Positions 17,900 to 26,407 are shown, numbered from the stretch's first letter. The stretch is DNA of 64,000 nt from an uncultured SAR86 cluster bacterium (GCA_902526045.1 CABZJI010000001.1:253248-317247); one strand, 5' to 3'. Program-made: numbers and translations. The notes: generated from the letters alone by a model not told the origin.

Positions 17900-18658
17900 A
17901 TGACAGTAGCTGTAAGAATAATTCCTTGTCTCGATATTAGAGAGGGAAGAGTTGTCAAAGGCATTAACTTTGAAAATATTATCGATGCAGGAGATCCTGT
18001 TGAAACATCCAAAAGATACAATACAGAAGGAGCTGATGAGTTATGTTTTTTAGATATAGATGCTTCTTATGAAAACCGATCAACTACTCTCTCAACTGTA
18101 GAAGCTGTGGCTTCTCAGGTATTTATTCCGCTAACAGTTGGCGGAGGAGTAAGTAAATTACAGGATATAGAGAGATTGCTTGAAAGAGGAGCGGATAAAG
18201 TATCTATAAATACCTCAGCTATTCTAGACCCATCTTTGGTTGGAAGTGCAGCGAGGAAATTTGGTTCTCAATGCATTGTTGTGGCGGTGGATTCAAAGAG
18301 AGAGGGTGATAAATCATATGTGTATACGCACGGAGGAAAAAACAAAACTGCTTTTGAGACATCAGCTTGGATAAAAATTGTTGAAGGTGAGGGGGCAGGA
18401 GAAATTCTTCTAACATCCATGGATAGAGACGGAACAAAAATAGGCTTTGACAATGAACTTACTTCTTCAATTGCAAATGATTTGAGTATTCCGCTCATAA
18501 CTTCAGGAGGCGCTGGAAGTATAGATCACATGATTGAGGGGATATCTGATGGAAAAGCAGATGCCGTTCTTGCAGCCAGTATTTTTCACCAAAAGGAAAT
18601 TACTATTGCGGAGGTGAAAGAAGGACTTGCTTCCAAAGGGATTGAAGTAAGATTATAA
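17900..18658 (+). CDS. hisF: imidazole glycerol phosphate synthase, cyclase subunit HisF
   Basis: A 252-residue (beta/alpha)8 enzyme that, with HisH, makes imidazole-glycerol phosphate. The two catalytic Asp residues are in PCLDIREG and [15 protein letters not shown] and SGGAGS bind phosphate. Last gene of hisBHAF here; hisIE, hisG, hisD and hisC are not in the window. Its 3' end overlaps the convergent gpmA by 6 bases. Confidence 0.95.
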   Translation: MTVAVRIIPCLDIREGRVVKGINFENIIDAGDPVETSKRYNTEGADELCFLDIDASYENRSTTLSTVEAVASQVFIPLTVGGGVSKLQDIERLLERGADKVSINTSAILDPSLVGSAARKFGSQCIVVAVDSKREGDKSYVYTHGGKNKTAFETSAWIKIVEGEGAGEILLTSMDRDGTKIGFDNELTSSIANDLSIPLITSGGAGSIDHMIEGISDGKADAVLAASIFHQKEITIAEVKEGLASKGIEVRL

Positions 18659-19279
18659 AATTTCCTTTGTTATCAATTGAAAGTCATTATCAAACTTATA
18701 AATAATTGGTTGTCCTGTTGCGATCTCAAGCTTAACTATTTCATCCCCGGATATTTTCTCTAAATACATGATTAATGCTCTTAGAGAATTCCCGTGAGCT
18801 GATATTAAGATATTTTTCTGATTTCTTAATTCTGGATAAATAATTTCCTCAAAGTATGGCAAGACTCTTTCAGCCGTATTTTTTAGACTTTCCCCGCCTG
18901 GTGGAGGAGTTTCATAGGATCTTCTCCACATGTGAACCTGCTCATCTCCCCACTTTTTCCTGGCAGCATCCTTATTTAGCCCAGATAAATCTCCATAGTC
19001 CCTTTCATTCAGTGCTTCGTTTTCAAAAGTATCGATATCATATCCAAGCTCTTTCATGATAAGGCTGCCTGTTTTTTGAGCTCTTTGTAATTTTGAGGTG
19101 AAATGCAAATCAAAACTAATATTAGTTTGTTTTATTTTTTTTCCTGCGCTGATAGCTTCGTCAACTCCTTTGTCAGTCAAATCTGGATCTTTCCAACCTG
19201 TAAATAAGTTTTCTTTATTCCATTGACTTTGACCATGCCTAACAAGAACTAAAGTAGAAATTTTTTTTGGTTGAGACAT
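18653..19279 (-). CDS. gpmA: 2,3-bisphosphoglycerate-dependent phosphoglycerate mutase
   Basis: A 208-residue glycolytic mutase interconverting 3- and 2-phosphoglycerate. VRHGQSQWN holds the phosphorylated His, [10 protein letters not shown] follows, [15 protein letters not shown] and [10 protein letters not shown] are typical, and the second His is in SAHGNSLRA. At 208 residues it is the short form that lacks an insertion of about 25-40 residues found in E. coli GpmA (250). Its start lies 36 bases from the preferred start of the divergent rhodanese gene. Confidence 0.92.
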   Translation of the reverse strand: MSQPKKISTLVLVRHGQSQWNKENLFTGWKDPDLTDKGVDEAISAGKKIKQTNISFDLHFTSKLQRAQKTGSLIMKELGYDIDTFENEALNERDYGDLSGLNKDAARKKWGDEQVHMWRRSYETPPPGGESLKNTAERVLPYFEEIIYPELRNQKNILISAHGNSLRALIMYLEKISGDEIVKLEIATGQPIIYKFDNDFQLITKEIL

Positions 19280-19315
19280 AGTTTCTTCTTAGCTAACGGT
19301 TTAATATACGCTCCC

Positions 19316-19723
19316 ATGGAATACTTCATTCAATTTGTTATTGAAAATTGGTACATCGAGATACCTCTTATTATATCTATTGCTGCTTTAATATTGTTCG
19401 AAAAATCAAAGAGAGCTTCAAAAATTGAACCTCAAAAGGCAACCATCATGATAAATAAACAAAATGCTCGAGTTTTAGATGTCAGAAGTGCAATTGAATT
19501 TAGTAAAGGAACAATCCCCAATGCTGTGAATGTTAATAAAGATAATGCGTCGTGCATTAGCGCTTTGAAAGGAGATTTAGAAAAACCAGTGATATTTATT
19601 TGTAACCAAGGAACTGATTCTTCTAAGATAGCGTCCAGTCTTAAGAAAGACTTAAAAGAGGTATATGTAATAAATGGGGGAATTAACGCTTGGAAAAGCG
19701 AAGGTTTTCCGATCGTGAGTTAA
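19316..19723 (+). CDS. membrane-anchored rhodanese-like sulfurtransferase, YibN type
   Basis: A 135-residue protein from the preferred ATG at 19316. An earlier in-frame ATG at 19271 would add 15 residues and overlap gpmA on the other strand. The N-terminus begins MEYFIQFVIENWYIEI and forms a membrane anchor as in YibN, followed by a rhodanese domain with VLDVRSAIEFSKGTIPNA and a likely active-site Cys in FICNQGTDS. It should hold persulfide sulfur on the cytosolic face. Its stop abuts the convergent ntrC stop without any gap. Confidence 0.82.
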   Translation: MEYFIQFVIENWYIEIPLIISIAALILFEKSKRASKIEPQKATIMINKQNARVLDVRSAIEFSKGTIPNAVNVNKDNASCISALKGDLEKPVIFICNQGTDSSKIASSLKKDLKEVYVINGGINAWKSEGFPIVS

Positions 19724-20494
19724 TTAAATATCAAGTTCTTGAATTTTTCTTGCCAAAGTATTTCTTCCCCAACCTAAAAGCTTTGCTGCTTCCGATTTAT
19801 TTCCTCTTGTAGACTTTAAAGCTACATTAATCATAGTTTTTTCAAATATTGGAGTAGCCACGTTTAATAGATGATCCTCACCTTTGGATAATTTTTTCTC
19901 AGCCCAACTTTCGAGTATTTCTTCCCAGTTAAGTTCTTCTTTTTCCGCTTGAACAAATAGTTGTTCATGCAGATCACTCTCTTTTAAATCTTGTCCAGGT
20001 GAAAGAACAAACATTAACTTACCGATAGCATTGAAAAGATCTTGCATAGCTTCTGATCTATCAACTGTTTTCTCGTTTTGGGGCAAAATTTCTTCAACTT
20101 GTTTATTTGAAATCGTGACTGATTTTCTTTCACTTATAACTTTATCTATTTTTGATATCGCTGTATGAATATCAAAAGGTTTTGCCAAGTAATCCCAAGC
20201 ACCATGGTCAAAGGCCTCCACTGTGGTTTCTAAGTCTGAGAAGGCAGTCATCATAATAATAGGAATATCAGGATGCTCATTTTTAAACGTATCCAATAAA
20301 TCCATCCCGTCTCTTCCAGGCATACGCATATCTGTCAAAACAATATTTGGAGACTCAACATCTAATTTATTCATTACTTCATTTCCATCTTCAAAAGTGG
20401 AAACATCGAAGCCAGCCTCTGTCAGACCTTTTTCTAAAACCCATCGGATAGATTCATCGTCATCCGCTACCCATATTTTCTTATCCTGCCTCAT
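19724..20494 (-). CDS. ntrC: NtrC-family response regulator lacking the AAA+ domain
   Basis: A 256-residue protein, against about 460-490 for normal NtrC. Residues 1-122 are a receiver: acidic DDD (11-13), phospho-acceptor Asp55 in LTDMRMPG, Thr83, and Lys105 in AKPFDI. Residues 147-160 match the first helix of the NtrC AAA+ domain (MQDLFNAIGKL). The next residues (161-180) match its very end (VLSPGQD, DLHEQLF). Walker A, the GAFTGA loop, Walker B and the sensors are all absent. The C-terminal region is intact: LNWEEILESWAE and a Fis-type helix-turn-helix (about 215-254) with EAAKLLGWGRNTLARK. The frame is open, so this is a clean in-frame loss near base 20015. It can be phosphorylated and bind DNA but cannot open sigma54 promoters. 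It overlaps ntrB by 4 bases. Confidence 0.93.
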   Translation of the reverse strand: MRQDKKIWVADDDESIRWVLEKGLTEAGFDVSTFEDGNEVMNKLDVESPNIVLTDMRMPGRDGMDLLDTFKNEHPDIPIIMMTAFSDLETTVEAFDHGAWDYLAKPFDIHTAISKIDKVISERKSVTISNKQVEEILPQNEKTVDRSEAMQDLFNAIGKLMFVLSPGQDLKESDLHEQLFVQAEKEELNWEEILESWAEKKLSKGEDHLLNVATPIFEKTMINVALKSTRGNKSEAAKLLGWGRNTLARKIQELDI

Positions 20495-21591
20495 GCCGAC
20501 TCTATACCTTTATTGGAAATCTCAACTCCATTTTCATTATCTATATTTATAGGGAGATAAATCGAAAACTTAGTGCCAGCAGAAGAACTGTCACATTCAA
20601 GTGCACCTCCATGTTGAGATACAATTCCCTGTGCTATGGACAAGCCTAATCCTGACTTTATCTCTTTGCTGGACACAAGAGGAAAAAAAATTGAGTCAAT
20701 TATATCCTCGGCTATTCCAGGTCCATTATCTATGAAAGAAATTTCGCAAGTGGTTTTATGAAAAGTTCTATTGATGAAGGTGCCAAAATGAATTCTTGTT
20801 TTGAAAGAAATTTTATTTTCTCTTTCAGTAGTTTTCATAGCTTCCACTGAATTATTTGCTAAATTGTAGAGCACCTGTGTCATTAAAGACGAGTCTACGT
20901 TTAACTCAGGAAGAGTAGGATCATAATCTTTTGTAATCTGTATTTTGTCTTTTGAAATAGTACCCAAGTAATGCGGAAGTGTTTCTAAAATTGAGTGAAT
21001 GTTTACAGGAGATTTTTGTATCTCAAACTGCCTATCTAAAATCTTTGTGACAAGATCACTTAATCTTTCAGTTTCTTTAAGAATGATCTTTGTGTAATCC
21101 TTTAGTTCCTCATTCTTCAATTTAGGTTCTAAAAGTTGCGTCGCCCCTTTAATGCCACTAAGAGGATTTCTTATTTCATGTGCTAGACCTTTTGAAAAAG
21201 TGGCAGTAACTGTGGAAATGGTTTGTCTTTTCATTCTATTTAATTCACGCGATTGATTAGCATCATAAAACTCATAGAAAAGGTAATTTTTGGATTCTAT
21301 TTCAAGAAAACTTATTTCATAAGTACAAATCTTTTCGAGACCGCCCTTAAGATAAATTTTTCTTCTAGACTTTTCTAAAGAATCCTTTTCAGCTAACAGT
21401 CTTTTGATCTCAAAAATGTTACTAGGTCTCTCAGAAAATATACTCTCAATTCCATGACCTTCACTATTTTTTGAATTAAATAAAAGAAATGCTTCAGCTT
21501 CGTTACTCGCAAGGATTAGATTTAAATTCTCATCAACAACTAAAATCTTTGAGGATACGCGTTCAAGAGCTTTTCTTAATAGTTTCTTCAT
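20491..21591 (-). CDS. ntrB: nitrogen regulation sensor histidine kinase NtrB (GlnL)
   Basis: A 366-residue soluble histidine kinase. An N-terminal PAS-like region (about 13-110) contains LVVDENLNLILASNEAE. The H-box has His138 in GLAHEIRNPLSGIKGATQLL, identical in style to NtrB. The N-box is LYNLANNSVEAM (241-252), G1 is FIDNGPGI (286-293), and G2 is GLGLSIAQGIV (314-324). There is no membrane segment. In relatives its kinase/phosphatase balance is set by the PII protein. All catalytic motifs look intact, so it should still phosphorylate the ATPase-less NtrC downstream. Confidence 0.93.
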   Translation of the reverse strand: MKKLLRKALERVSSKILVVDENLNLILASNEAEAFLLFNSKNSEGHGIESIFSERPSNIFEIKRLLAEKDSLEKSRRKIYLKGGLEKICTYEISFLEIESKNYLFYEFYDANQSRELNRMKRQTISTVTATFSKGLAHEIRNPLSGIKGATQLLEPKLKNEELKDYTKIILKETERLSDLVTKILDRQFEIQKSPVNIHSILETLPHYLGTISKDKIQITKDYDPTLPELNVDSSLMTQVLYNLANNSVEAMKTTERENKISFKTRIHFGTFINRTFHKTTCEISFIDNGPGIAEDIIDSIFFPLVSSKEIKSGLGLSIAQGIVSQHGGALECDSSSAGTKFSIYLPINIDNENGVEISNKGIESA

Positions 21592-21632
21592 GACATTAAT
21601 ATTTTTTACCGTCTCAAAAGAAATTTCTAAGA

Positions 21633-21671
21633 TTAAACACTCTGAAATTGAAAGATTTTCAGAGTGTTTAA
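21633..21671 (-). terminator. 15-bp perfect hairpin between glnA and ntrB
   Basis: A perfect 15-bp inverted repeat (21633-21647 with 21657-21671; arms TTAAACACTCTGAAA and TTTCAGAGTGTTTAA) encloses a 9-base loop. It starts 24 bases after the glnA stop and lies 41 bases before the ntrB start on the minus strand. No long T-run follows, so it is more likely a partial terminator or mRNA-stabilising hairpin that lowers ntrBC expression relative to glnA. E. coli has a terminator at the same place in glnA-glnL-glnG. Confidence 0.7.
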
Positions 21672-21695
21672 CATTTTCTGTCCCATTTAGGGAAT

Positions 21696-22676
21696 TTATT
21701 TAGTAAGTGTTCCTACAATATGCGCAACAATCTTGTAGGGATCTGCATTAGAAGCAGGCCTTCTATCTTCTAGATATCCATTCCAATTGTGCTCGACAGT
21801 ATAAACAGGAATACGGATACTTGCTCCTCTATCACTTACACCAAATGAAAATTTTTCAATGCTCTGGGTTTCATGAAGACCGGTCAGTCTCATATCATTA
21901 TCAGAACCATAAGATGCTATGCCTTCTTCATGCACTTCACCAAGTTTTTCACAATAGGATGTAAAAAGCTCTTCAGAACCACTGGAGCGCATCTCTTCAT
22001 TAGAAAAGTTAGAGTGCATACCAGAACCATTCCAATCACCTGTTTTGGGCTTAGGATGGATGTTTACTCCAACACCAAATTCTTCAGCAACTTTGTAAAG
22101 AAGATATCGGCTCATCCATAAATCATCGGCAGCTTTAATCCCTTTACCGAAACATTGATATTCCCACTGACCAAGGGCAACTTCAGCATTTGTTCCTGTG
22201 AGCGTAATACCAATATCAAGACATGCTTGAAGATGTGCATCTGAGATTTCTCTTCCGACAACATTACCGGCTCCAACACCACAATAATATTCACCTTGTT
22301 CTTTAGGAGTACCGTCCTCCCATCCTAATGGTTCTCCTGTTGTAGGATCTGTAAAAAAGAATTCTTGCTCAAAACCAAACCACCATTCATCAGATACTAC
22401 TTCTGCTGCAGCAGCCCTAAAATTTGAAGGATGAGTCGTATGATCAGCAGCCTGAACCTCTGTTAGAACAAAATCATGTCCATTAGGATTCGAGTAGGTT
22501 TGAACAGGAAGTAAAAGACAATCTGAGCTTCCACCTTCTGCTTGCTGAGTAGAAGAACCATCAAATGACCAATCTGGAGGCGTTTCTTCATCAGTAGCTT
22601 TAACTTTGCTTCTCATATTGGCTTCAGGTTTATAACCGTCCAACCAAATGTATTCGTATGTTTTATAGTCTGACAT
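21696..22676 (-). CDS. glnII: glutamine synthetase type II (eukaryote-like)
   Basis: A 326-residue enzyme joining ammonia to glutamate. It is a type II synthetase (GSII), not the approximately 470-residue GSI. Marks are YEYIWLDGYKPE at the N-terminus, WSFDGSSTQQAEGGSSD, FGFEQEFFF with metal-binding glutamates, the NGSGMHSNFS ATP-site block and SDRGASIRIP near the end. GSII forms decamers and has no adenylylation site, so it is not controlled by GlnE. A strong ribosome-binding site (AGGAGA) precedes the ATG. It occupies the glnA position in front of ntrB-ntrC, where gammaproteobacteria normally have GSI. Confidence 0.94.
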   Translation of the reverse strand: MSDYKTYEYIWLDGYKPEANMRSKVKATDEETPPDWSFDGSSTQQAEGGSSDCLLLPVQTYSNPNGHDFVLTEVQAADHTTHPSNFRAAAAEVVSDEWWFGFEQEFFFTDPTTGEPLGWEDGTPKEQGEYYCGVGAGNVVGREISDAHLQACLDIGITLTGTNAEVALGQWEYQCFGKGIKAADDLWMSRYLLYKVAEEFGVGVNIHPKPKTGDWNGSGMHSNFSNEEMRSSGSEELFTSYCEKLGEVHEEGIASYGSDNDMRLTGLHETQSIEKFSFGVSDRGASIRIPVYTVEHNWNGYLEDRRPASNADPYKIVAHIVGTLTK

Positions 22677-22727
22677 TATTTCTCCTATTTTTTAATATTT
22701 ACTGACTAAATTATCAGAAAAAATGAC

Positions 22728-22740
22728 TGCATATAGTGCA
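22728..22740 (-). promoter_or_regulatory. TGCA-N5-TGCA element in the glnII upstream region
   Basis: The 99 bases before glnII (22677-22775) contain TGCACTATATGCA on the minus strand, two TGCA halves. Known NtrC sites have TGCAC half-sites but with a 9-base centre, so this is a shortened relative at best. Apart from the AGGAGA ribosome-binding site, this region contains no GG dinucleotide on the minus strand, so no sigma54 GG-N10-GC promoter is possible in it. The assignment as an NtrC operator is speculative. Confidence 0.3.
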
Positions 22741-22775
22741 ATTATGTATTATTTTAGTTCAATATATGACTTATT

Positions 22776-23336
22776 TTAAGACAAAAATTTAATAATTTGC
22801 TCTATTTTGTCCTCAAATCCATTATATTGATGGCTACCGCCCTTTGTATAGGAAATTTTGCTCTTTTTAAACTTATCAAATGAGATATTTTGATCCAAAA
22901 CCTCATCACCCGATTGGGCAAGAAGAAAATGATCACTTGGCTTCTTCAGATTAGGTGAAACGTATTTAAATAGATCTTGATAGTCTTGCAATGAAAAAGA
23001 ATCTATATTTTTATTATTAAAATTTTTATGTTCTCCAACTATGTCTCTCATATCATCCAAGTGTTTATCTACAACAGGATTTATATAAACTCCTTTAGTA
23101 TTGTATTTATTAGCAAAATAACAAGCATAAAAACCACCCATCGAGCTACCGATTAAACCTTTAACTTTATTTTTTGTCATCAAATCCTCCAACAGGCAGA
23201 TTACTTTTTGGGTCGATAAAGGTAAGTTAGGGATTAAGAGACTTTCACTAGGTTTTATCTTTTTAAGACTTGATTTGAATGACTGAGCTTTTGATGAAGA
23301 GCTAGAACTATTGAAACCGTGCAGGTAAATTATCAC
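22776..23336 (-). CDS. yqiA: YqiA-type esterase (UPF0227)
   Basis: A 186-residue alpha/beta hydrolase starting with GTG. IIYLHGFNSS carries the oxyanion loop, the nucleophile Ser is in GSSMGGFYA, the Asp in QSGDEVLD and the His in GGSHQYNGFED, all as in E. coli YqiA, which hydrolyses short- and medium-chain acyl esters. Its start lies inside the 3' end of the DUF1249 gene (29-base overlap), the same yqiB-yqiA order as in E. coli. Confidence 0.88.
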   Translation of the reverse strand: MIIYLHGFNSSSSSSKAQSFKSSLKKIKPSESLLIPNLPLSTQKVICLLEDLMTKNKVKGLIGSSMGGFYACYFANKYNTKGVYINPVVDKHLDDMRDIVGEHKNFNNKNIDSFSLQDYQDLFKYVSPNLKKPSDHFLLAQSGDEVLDQNISFDKFKKSKISYTKGGSHQYNGFEDKIEQIIKFLS

Positions 23337-23748
23337 TATCAGCTAATCCTTCCTTCATGCAAAATATAAGAAATTCATTCAAGAATTTATTCCACTGAGT
23401 TCTTTCATCTTTCTGAAATCCAAATTTCTTAAAAGTAGGAAAAATATCAATTAGATTTTTATGAAAGCTTTGAAGCGAAATTACCTCTGCCATTTTTGCT
23501 TCTAAATAAACTTTGACTTTAAAAACTGTATTATCCTCAACTGGATTTATGTTGATATTGAAATCAATATCAAATGTATATTTGGATAATTTGGAAATGT
23601 TAATTGAAACTTTTTTATTTTTTTGTTGAATAGGAATTTCAAAAACTCTTGTCTTGTTGTGATCAAAATCAACTACGAGGGAACTTAAAAGAAAAAAGTT
23701 TCTTTCGAATAACGAGTGTAGATTTTTTAGTTTTAGATATTCTTCCAT
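23308..23748 (-). CDS. yqiB: DUF1249 family protein, YqiB-like
   Basis: A 146-residue soluble protein of unknown function. It resembles E. coli YqiB in size, in the N-terminal helix with ERNFFLLSSLV, in the block AKMAEVISLQSF, and in the C-terminal QWNKFLNEFLIFCMKEGLA, which is the family's most conserved part. It lies directly upstream of yqiA with overlap. In E. coli both stand near nudF and parE. Confidence 0.8.
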   Translation of the reverse strand: MEEYLKLKNLHSLFERNFFLLSSLVVDFDHNKTRVFEIPIQQKNKKVSINISKLSKYTFDIDFNININPVEDNTVFKVKVYLEAKMAEVISLQSFHKNLIDIFPTFKKFGFQKDERTQWNKFLNEFLIFCMKEGLADSDNLPARFQ

Positions 23749-23783
23749 CGTGTCAGTCTATTAAATAAATTTTAAAATTCAAC

Positions 23784-24377
23784 TCAATCATACGAATTCC
23801 ATAACATATTTGCGACAAGAGTTCGATACGGTTTCCATCTAAGAGAAATTTCTTCCAGCTCGGTTTCTGAAGGACGCTTTGAAAGTTTTTTTAATTTTTG
23901 TACGCTAATTTGGAGACCAAGGTCCCCTACAGGCCAGATATCTTCTCTTTTTAGAGATGCGAGCATGTAGCAATCTGCTGTCCACTTTCCAATACCTTTG
24001 ACTTTACAAAGTTCTTTACTGAGGGTCTCATCATCCATTTTATGCAGAGCGTTAAAATTTAAATTACCTGAAATGCACGCTTTGGCAAGCCCAGTACAAT
24101 AATCAATCTTTTGTCTACTTAACCCTGTTTTTTGAAGATCTTTTTTTGAAACTTTCAAAAATTTTTTTGCCTCAAAAGGTGAAACTATTTTTGCTAATCT
24201 ATCAAAGATGGCTTTTGCTGAAGCAACAGACAATTGTTGCTCGCATATTAATCTTACTAATCCTTCAAATCCTTTTTCTCTCTTAAAGGGAACTATTTTA
24301 GGAATAGAATTGATTAAATCTTTTAGATCTTTATCAGACTTTAATAAGTACGAAAGTTGCTCTTTTTGAGAGGTCAT
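23784..24377 (-). CDS. alkA: DNA-3-methyladenine glycosylase II-like (AlkA type)
   Basis: A 197-residue HhH-GPD glycosylase that removes alkylated purines. The helix-hairpin-helix is VKGIGKWTADCYML, and the catalytic Asp lies in the following WPVGDLGLQ. CEQQLSVASAKAI is a typical helix in this family. It lacks the N-terminal beta domain of E. coli AlkA (282 residues) and has the compact form seen in many bacteria. It overlaps the upstream GNAT-like gene by 4 bases. Confidence 0.85.
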   Translation of the reverse strand: MTSQKEQLSYLLKSDKDLKDLINSIPKIVPFKREKGFEGLVRLICEQQLSVASAKAIFDRLAKIVSPFEAKKFLKVSKKDLQKTGLSRQKIDYCTGLAKACISGNLNFNALHKMDDETLSKELCKVKGIGKWTADCYMLASLKREDIWPVGDLGLQISVQKLKKLSKRPSETELEEISLRWKPYRTLVANMLWNSYD

Positions 24378-25510
24378 AAGTCCTTAAAGGGTAAAAGGGT
24401 GCTGGCATCTTGATGATAATCTTTAATATGTTTATCCTCTCTCAGTAAAAAATCGTTTATGGCAAGGCTGAAATCATAATTCTCTATCCAGTGAGAAGAA
24501 AATGTAAAGGTAGGTTCAAATCCTCTCTTTATTTTGTGTTCGCCCTGAACGCCGGGATCAAACTTCTTTATGTTTTTTTCAATGCAAAAATCTATACCTT
24601 GATAGTAACAGCACTCAAAATGCAAAGCATCATAATCATTAGATGCTCCCCAATATCTTCCGTATAGATTATTTTGATCATAAAAAAAGAAAGAACCAGC
24701 AACTGCTCGACTATCTTTATATGCCAGAATCATTAGTATGTTGTCAGGAATGGAGTTTGTTATCTGCTCAAAGAAGTCTTTATTCAGGTAACCTGAATGA
24801 CCGCTTCTTTTTAGGTGTGTGTCTACGTAAAAGGAATAGAAATCATCAACTTGATTTGAAGATATTTGATTTCCAGAAAACCTCTTTATTTCAAGATTTT
24901 GATCATTAATTTTTCTTCTTTCTTTTTTTAAATTTTTCCTATTTCGTGAAGAGAAAAATTCTAAAAAGTGATCAAAACTTTCATAGTTATTATTTTTCCA
25001 CATGAATTGAACATTTTTTCTGGTACTCATCCCCAGAGATTCAAAAAGATCCTTTTCACCTTCCTCTGGAAAAAGAATATGCCAGGAAGATATTTCGTTT
25101 TCTTTAGATACTTTCTGTATAGCTTTAAAAATTTGTTCAGCAGTATTTTTTTTATCGTTTATTGAAGAGTATAAAATTCTAGGACCGGTTGCAGGAGTGA
25201 ATGGAATCGAAGAAACAAACTTTGGGTAATAATATTTTTTATGCTGGTAATAAGCATTTGCCCAACTGTAATCAAATACAAATTCTCCTTGAGAATTATT
25301 TTTTAAATAAAGAGGCATTGCACCCACTAAAGATTCTTCCTTCCATAACGTGACATGGAATGGCTGCCATCCAGTTCTTTCCGAAACACAGCCTGACTCT
25401 TCTAAAGCATTTAAAAAATCAAAGGCAAGGAAGGGATAATTTTCACGGTTTAAAGAATCCCAAGATTTTTTTTCAACATCCTTAATTTGTGAAAGAAACT
25501 TTACGCGCAT
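24374..25510 (-). CDS. GNAT-fold protein of the COG3146 peptidoglycan-type acyltransferase family
   Basis: About 378 residues from the preferred ATG at 25510, which follows the ubiA stop by one base; an earlier in-frame start would overlap ubiA. Family features are the N-terminal WDSLNRENYPFLAFDFLNALEESG segment (shown in part), TGWQPFHV, the GPRILYS strand, SSRNRKNLKKERR, and a C-terminal FDPGVQGEHKIKRGFEP. COG3146 proteins look like double-GNAT enzymes related to FemAB-type aminoacyl transferases; their substrate is unknown. It seems to belong to a ubiA-led transcript. Confidence 0.75.
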   Translation of the reverse strand: MRVKFLSQIKDVEKKSWDSLNRENYPFLAFDFLNALEESGCVSERTGWQPFHVTLWKEESLVGAMPLYLKNNSQGEFVFDYSWANAYYQHKKYYYPKFVSSIPFTPATGPRILYSSINDKKNTAEQIFKAIQKVSKENEISSWHILFPEEGEKDLFESLGMSTRKNVQFMWKNNNYESFDHFLEFFSSRNRKNLKKERRKINDQNLEIKRFSGNQISSNQVDDFYSFYVDTHLKRSGHSGYLNKDFFEQITNSIPDNILMILAYKDSRAVAGSFFFYDQNNLYGRYWGASNDYDALHFECCYYQGIDFCIEKNIKKFDPGVQGEHKIKRGFEPTFTFSSHWIENYDFSLAINDFLLREDKHIKDYHQDASTLLPFKDL

Positions 25511-25511
25511 A

Positions 25512-26357
25512 TTAAAAACCAAAAAGAATTCCAAAAAACAAAAAAACTCCTATCCAGTTGTTACCTTTAAAAATTGAGAGGTAAATTTGTTTCAACCCTA
25601 AGTTAATTTGAAAATTTTGAAAAAAAACAATTCCAAAACATAAAGATAAAAAGAAGAAGAAGGAAAGATCTAGATTAAGCGAAAGACCCACAAAGAAGTA
25701 GATAAACAAATGAGCCAAACCTAAAAGAAAAACCCATTTTTCTTTTCTTCTACCAAAATATCTTGCTGAGTTACCTATATTTAATTTTTCATCATCAGCT
25801 GCATCTATCATCCCATAGACAGTATCGTAAGCAATAACCCAAAAAAAATTAGCTAAAAATATAACCCAAGTGATTAATGAAAGATTTTCTTGTGAAGCAA
25901 AAGCAATCGGTATGCCGAAAGAAAACGCTAATCCTAATATCATTTGGGGTACAGCTAAAAATCTCTTTGCTAGAGGATAAAAGAGAATCAATAGAGCCGC
26001 ACCCAGACCTATGTATATGCTTAATTCATTTAATTGGAAAAGTATCCATAAAGAGGGGACGCTAAGAAAGCCAAACAAAATCAATGCTTCAAAAGATGAT
26101 ACTTTTCCTGATGCAATAGGCCTTTGGCTTGTTCTGAGTACTTTCGAGTCAATGTCTTTATCGAAAAAATCGTTTATTACACATCCCATGGATCTAGCAA
26201 AAAAAGCTCCCAGACAAAATAACCATATAGTCTTCATATCAACAGAAGCTTTTGATGCTAGCAAAAGAGCACATAGTGTGGGCCATAGAAGCAAAAGAGT
26301 TCCAATTGGTTTATCCAACCTCATTAGGTAGGCGTAATTCCTAACTCTTTCCATCAT
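25512..26357 (-). CDS. ubiA: 4-hydroxybenzoate polyprenyltransferase UbiA
   Basis: An integral membrane prenyltransferase attaching the polyprenyl tail to 4-hydroxybenzoate in ubiquinone synthesis. The two Asp-rich motifs are NDFFDKDID and the YDTVYGMIDAADD block; RLDKPIGTLLLLWP is the usual N-terminal segment. The first in-frame start would be a TTG at 26384; the ATG pair at 26357/26354 is preferred because family members begin only a few residues before this segment. The gene is divergent from rubredoxin. Confidence 0.93.
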   Translation of the reverse strand: MMERVRNYAYLMRLDKPIGTLLLLWPTLCALLLASKASVDMKTIWLFCLGAFFARSMGCVINDFFDKDIDSKVLRTSQRPIASGKVSSFEALILFGFLSVPSLWILFQLNELSIYIGLGAALLILFYPLAKRFLAVPQMILGLAFSFGIPIAFASQENLSLITWVIFLANFFWVIAYDTVYGMIDAADDEKLNIGNSARYFGRRKEKWVFLLGLAHLFIYFFVGLSLNLDLSFFFFLSLCFGIVFFQNFQINLGLKQIYLSIFKGNNWIGVFLFFGILFGF

Positions 26358-26407
26358 GGTGTAATATAATCTTTGCTCATCCAATCTAGCATAAAACTTT
26401 ATTATTT

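Noticed and set aside
19724-20494. The possibility that the short NtrC is a decayed pseudogene.
   Set aside because: The frame is open end to end, both outer domains keep all key residues, it is overlapped by ntrB, and the deletion ends at domain borders; random decay would be unlikely to leave this.
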